64,000 bases of DNA, taken from assembly GCA_003993805.1 (NCBI GenBank), contig RSEF01000004.1, positions 77,054,650-77,118,649 of the forward strand. Reading direction: 5' to 3'. Shown here one piece after another: positions 61,001-64,000 of this stretch. Under the pieces are notes generated by a model, which saw only the letters and a program-made list of their open reading frames with translations, was not told the origin of the DNA and searched no databases. The stretch comes from Himantopus leucocephalus (taxonomy: Eukaryota; Chordata; Aves; Charadriiformes; Recurvirostridae). How positions within the stretch are numbered: position 1 is the stretch's first letter; each line of letters opens with the position of its first letter. A program made the position numbers and the translations under genes.

Positions 61001-61574
61001 ACAACACATAGACTGGTGAGCATCCACCGACTGCACAGCCCACACAAAGAATAAGGGATCAACTGGAGGAAAGGAGAGACTGCAAAATGGAATTAACTGG
61101 GGGAATTGATTTGTTTAAAAAAAAGAGTACTTAGCACTGGTGAAATAAGTGCTCAGAATGCCCCTAACATATTCTTGGAAAAGAAAGAAGACCTTTGCCA
61201 CCAACATATATACTTCAAAATATATCATAACTTCCTCAGACATAGGTATTGCACTTCAAATAAGGCCAACACAAAGTATGCTAGTTGTGATATCTCAGGC
61301 ACCTGTGCCATGTAAGCAGAAAGCTGGTGTATCCCGTAGTAGATATACAAGGCAGAAGATCAGATGAATTAACAGGTGGAATTCCACAGCAGGCTGACCT
61401 CAGTAGCCATTTACAGGCACATCTGTATTGCAGCAAAGCAACAGCGATTGGGAGGACCTTTTCCACTGATATCCCTGTTACTCTTGAATAGTTGTTCTTT
61501 TTGTCATAGCAGCACAGAAGAAAGACTAGATGTCTGAAGTAGTTGCAATTGCACTATCACGTTAAAGCTCACTT

Positions 61575-62471
61575 CATAGAATCATAGAATCATTTAGGTT
61601 GGAAAAGACCTTTAAGGTCACCAAGTCCAACCATTAACCTAACACTGCCAAGTCCACCACTAAACTATGTCCCTAAGTGCCACATCTACGTGTCTTTTAA
61701 ATACCTCCAGGGGCTGTGACTCAATCACTTCCCTGGGCAGCCTGTTCCAATGCTTGACAACCCTTTTGGTGAAGAAATTTTTCATAATACCCAATCTAAA
61801 CCTGCCCTGGTACAACCTAAGGCTGTTTCCTCTTGTCCTATTGTTTGTTACTTGGCAGAAGAGACCGACCCCCACCTCACTACAATCTCCTTTCAAGTAG
61901 TTCTACAGAGTCTCCCCTCAGCCTCCTTTTCCCCAGGCTAAACAATCCCAGTTTCCTCAGCCGATCCTCATAAGACTTGTGCTTGAGACTCTTCACCAGC
62001 TTCGTTGCCCTTCTCTGGACACGCTCCAGAATCTCAATGTCTTTCTTGTAGTGAAGGGCCCTCACCAGTGCCCACCCAGTACAGGGGGACAATCTATTCT
62101 CTAGTCTGCTGGCTACACTATTCCTGATACAGGCCAGGATGCTGTTGGCCTTCTTGGCCACCTGAGCACACTGCTGGCTCATATTCAGCTGGCTGTCCCC
62201 CAGGTCCTTTTCTGCCGGGCAGCTTTCCAGGCACTCCACCCCAAGCCTGTTGCATTGCATGGGGTTGTTGTGACCCAAGTGTAGGACCCAGCACCTGGCC
62301 TTGTTGAACCGCATACCATTGGCCTTGACCCATTGATCCAGAGTGTCCAGATCCCTCTGTAGAACCTTCTTACCCTCAAGCAGATCAACATGCCTGCCTA
62401 GCTTAGTGTCATCTGCAAACTTACTGAGGGTGCACTCAATCCCCTCGTCCAGATCATTGATAAAGATATTC
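61575..62471 (-). mobile_element. CR1 LINE, 5'-truncated, reverse strand
   Basis: About 0.9 kb from the middle of the reverse transcriptase to the 3' end. Read on the reverse strand it starts at [20 protein letters not shown], keeps a long open frame through the C-terminal domain ([20 protein letters not shown], then [20 protein letters not shown]), and ends in AATGATTCTATGATTCTATG. Confidence 0.94.
61880..62471 (-). pseudogene. CR1 ORF2 reverse-transcriptase fragment with intact FADD box
   Basis: This is the C-terminal piece of the CR1 reverse transcriptase. The catalytic motif C reads FADD (about 62,405-62,420 on the reverse strand), unlike the 15.3-kb copy where it is lost. The frame stays open for about 190 codons. 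Two short deletions relative to the other copies are visible, one after EKDLGD and one in the region that reads RPHLEYC elsewhere. Motifs A and B and the endonuclease lie beyond the truncation, so no product could work. The open frame suggests a fairly young insertion. Confidence 0.88.
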
Positions 62472-63123
62472 CACCACAGCCTTCTGAACATGATCTTCCA
62501 TTTTCTAAGACATACTAACGCAATAAAGCTGAACAGGACTCTTGCAAGCTCTCTAGGACAATCCATCGCTGAAACTTGTGGAGTTATGCCAACAATGAAT
62601 CTGGTGCCTGAATTTAGTCATAAATGAAAGATTTATTCTATTTATTAAATAATATATTGTAAACACACCACTTTCAAAAGCAAATCACTGACAAGAAACC
62701 TGCTATTAAGAAATTCAGATTGTAAGGTTACCTGACAACTTCATACAAATATGTGTTCCTGATTTGCTGGTATTTTAAAGAAGACTCATTAAGTTAGGAA
62801 TTCAGTTCAAGCACAAGTCTCAGACTGCATTTAATGAATGAGAGGGGAATAAAAGAGGAGAAATTGGGGCACCCATAAGACAGCAATTCTTCACAAATAG
62901 AATTTTAAAACATGAGAGGTGTGTAGAGGACAAGACAGGACACACACCATGCAATTCACACTAGAGGACTTGTTTGTCCTTGTTATAAAGAAAATAAATC
63001 TACTTTACATGAATACAAATTATTTTATGGAAATAACAAAGAAGCATAAGTATGAACTTCTGTTAACTGCTGTACGCAGCAAAAGAACTTATGAGTGTCT
63101 GGCCCCAGTGCCTGGAAGGCCAT
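62472..63123. other. AT-rich intergenic DNA
   Basis: Nothing recognised between the CR1 truncation point and the LTR-like element. Confidence 0.6.
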
Positions 63124-63683
63124 TGTGGTGGGTTCACCCTGGCTGGGTGCCAGGTGCCCACCAAGCTGCTCTATCACTTCCTTCCTCAACTGGGCAGGGG
63201 GAGAAAAACATGACAAAAGGCTCATGGGTCGCGATAAGGGCACTCAGCAATAACAGTCATGGGCAAAACAGACTTGAGCTCTAATCAAATCAGAGTAGGA
63301 TAATGAGAAATAAACCCAAATCTTAGAAAACCTTCCCCCCCACCCTTGCCTTATTCCCAGGCTCTATTTCACTCCCAATTTCTCTACTTTCCACCCCCTA
63401 AGCGGCACAGGGAGACGGGGAATAGGGTTGTGGTCAGTTCATCATACATTGTTCTCTGCCACTCCTTCCTCCTCAGGGGGGGGACTCCTCACACTCTTCC
63501 CCTGCTCCAGCATGGTGTCCCTCCCATGGGAGACAGTTCTCCATGAACTTCCCCAATGCGGGTTCTTCCCATGGGCTGCAGTTCTTCATGAACTGCTCCA
63601 GTGTGGGTCCTTCCACAGGATTCAGTCCTTCAGGAACAGACTGCTCCAGTGTGGGTCCCCCACGGGGCCACAAGTCCTGCCAG
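63124..63683. mobile_element. Solo-LTR-like fragment of an avian endogenous retrovirus
   Basis: It starts TGTGGTGGGTTCACCCTGGC and runs through GTGCCAGGTGCCCACCAAGC, CATGGGCAAAACAGACTTGA and CAATCAAATCAGAGTAGGATA, a very common LTR type in bird genomes (ERVL-like by memory). The right part is a ~46-bp periodic block. No gag, pol or env frame lies beside it, so it is a solo LTR or fragment. The far end is missing. Strand of the original provirus not decided. Confidence 0.65.
63502..63660. repeat. ~46-bp tandem units inside the LTR-like element
   Basis: Four imperfect units mark their period by the recurring word CTGCTCCAGTGTGGGTCC or close variants, near 63,502, 63,548, 63,592 and 63,640, with a CAGTTCTTCATGAACT-type middle. 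Confidence 0.8.
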
Positions 63684-64000
63684 ATCCTGAAACACCGTAT
63701 GCAGTACGTGTAAAAAGGAGTAGGGCTAAAAGGGATTTCTTCCCTTCTAAAAAGTAGATTTGAGACTCTGTCAGGAAACACTTGTGAAAACTTGCAGAAG
63801 AAAGCAGAAAGTACTAGTAGGTAAACCTGGAACTACCCTTGTAAAGGCCTTGTAATATTTTTTTGCCCGTTTTCTATTCTTAGTCTTTGGATAACTGCTT
63901 TATTAAGCGAAGTACCAGTGGGTGCATATGTGTTTGGAAGAAGAACTTAACTATGAGGAATGTAAGGCACAAGATCTACTCTTTTTTTTAGTTTTTTCTC
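63684..64000. other. AT-rich end of window, nothing recognised
   Basis: No exon, repeat body or RNA gene seen in the last ~320 bp. Confidence 0.55.

Larger units (their letters stand above)
45925..61574. other. AT-rich intergenic or intronic DNA, no gene recognised
   Basis: No exon with supporting splice sites and known homology was seen. Short open frames are scattered and unrecognised, the longest being 125 codons at 60,403-60,780. A possible ancient repeat lies at 51.5 kb, a CAAA repeat at 53.5 kb and a purine tract at 55.0 kb. The sequence around 51.2-51.5 and 55.7-56.0 kb is GC-richer than its surroundings but not identifiable. Confidence 0.55.

Noticed and set aside
1..64000. CRISPR arrays, tRNA/rRNA genes, bacterial-type operons or other defence systems
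   Set aside because: No spaced identical repeats, no T-arm (GGTTCRANNCC) in a cloverleaf context and no prokaryotic gene organisation were seen.

Overview
The window looks like nuclear DNA of a bird, most likely from a draft genome assembly. The evidence is the many chicken-repeat-1 (CR1) LINE fragments with the typical avian 3' ends (GGTCCCTTCCAAC followed by ATTCTATG-type tails). There are also pieces of avian endogenous-retrovirus-like LTRs, long AT-rich intergenic stretches, and intron-split coding sequence. I see no bacterial operon, CRISPR array, tRNA or rRNA gene.

Layout. Positions 1-18,546 are AT-rich and essentially non-coding. They hold a CR1 tail (5.5 kb), an LTR-like fragment (5.6-6.0 kb), a decayed CR1 (13.0-13.7 kb), the longest CR1 copy in the window (15.3-17.8 kb, endonuclease plus reverse transcriptase relic), and the left half of another CR1 at 18.4 kb. 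Positions 18,557-33,720 form a sharply different GC- and CpG-rich block, bounded on both sides by gaps of exactly 10 N. At its left edge are the last two coding exons of a short-chain dehydrogenase/reductase gene of the C-factor/sniffer type, with a clean intron and poly(A) signal. The rest of the block has no exon I can defend. It carries CR1 3' ends, a 590-bp pentanucleotide array grown from a CR1 tail, G-runs, and a structured promoter-like edge with a perfect 68-bp palindrome. Positions 33,731-64,000 return to AT-rich intergenic DNA with an LTR-like piece, CR1 fragments (34.8, 44.5-45.9 and 61.6-62.5 kb), a 1000-N gap inside a CR1, a possible ancient LINE/SINE tail at 51.5 kb and a solo-LTR-like fragment at 63.1-63.7 kb.

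How it fits together. The only real gene evidence is the 3' end of the SDR gene. Its 5' exons, with the cofactor-binding and YxxxK parts, should lie upstream, but only about 250 bp of intron precedes the exon before a gap that falls inside a CR1, and the DNA beyond is AT-rich and exon-free. The simplest reading is that the 15-kb GC-rich contig was scaffolded into an AT-rich locus through repeats, or that gene sequence is missing at the gap. I found no convincing new biological system. The items most worth checking are the possible chimeric join, the 68-bp palindrome cluster near 33.4 kb, the perfect 26-bp hairpin near 1.5 kb and the CR1-seeded pentanucleotide array.
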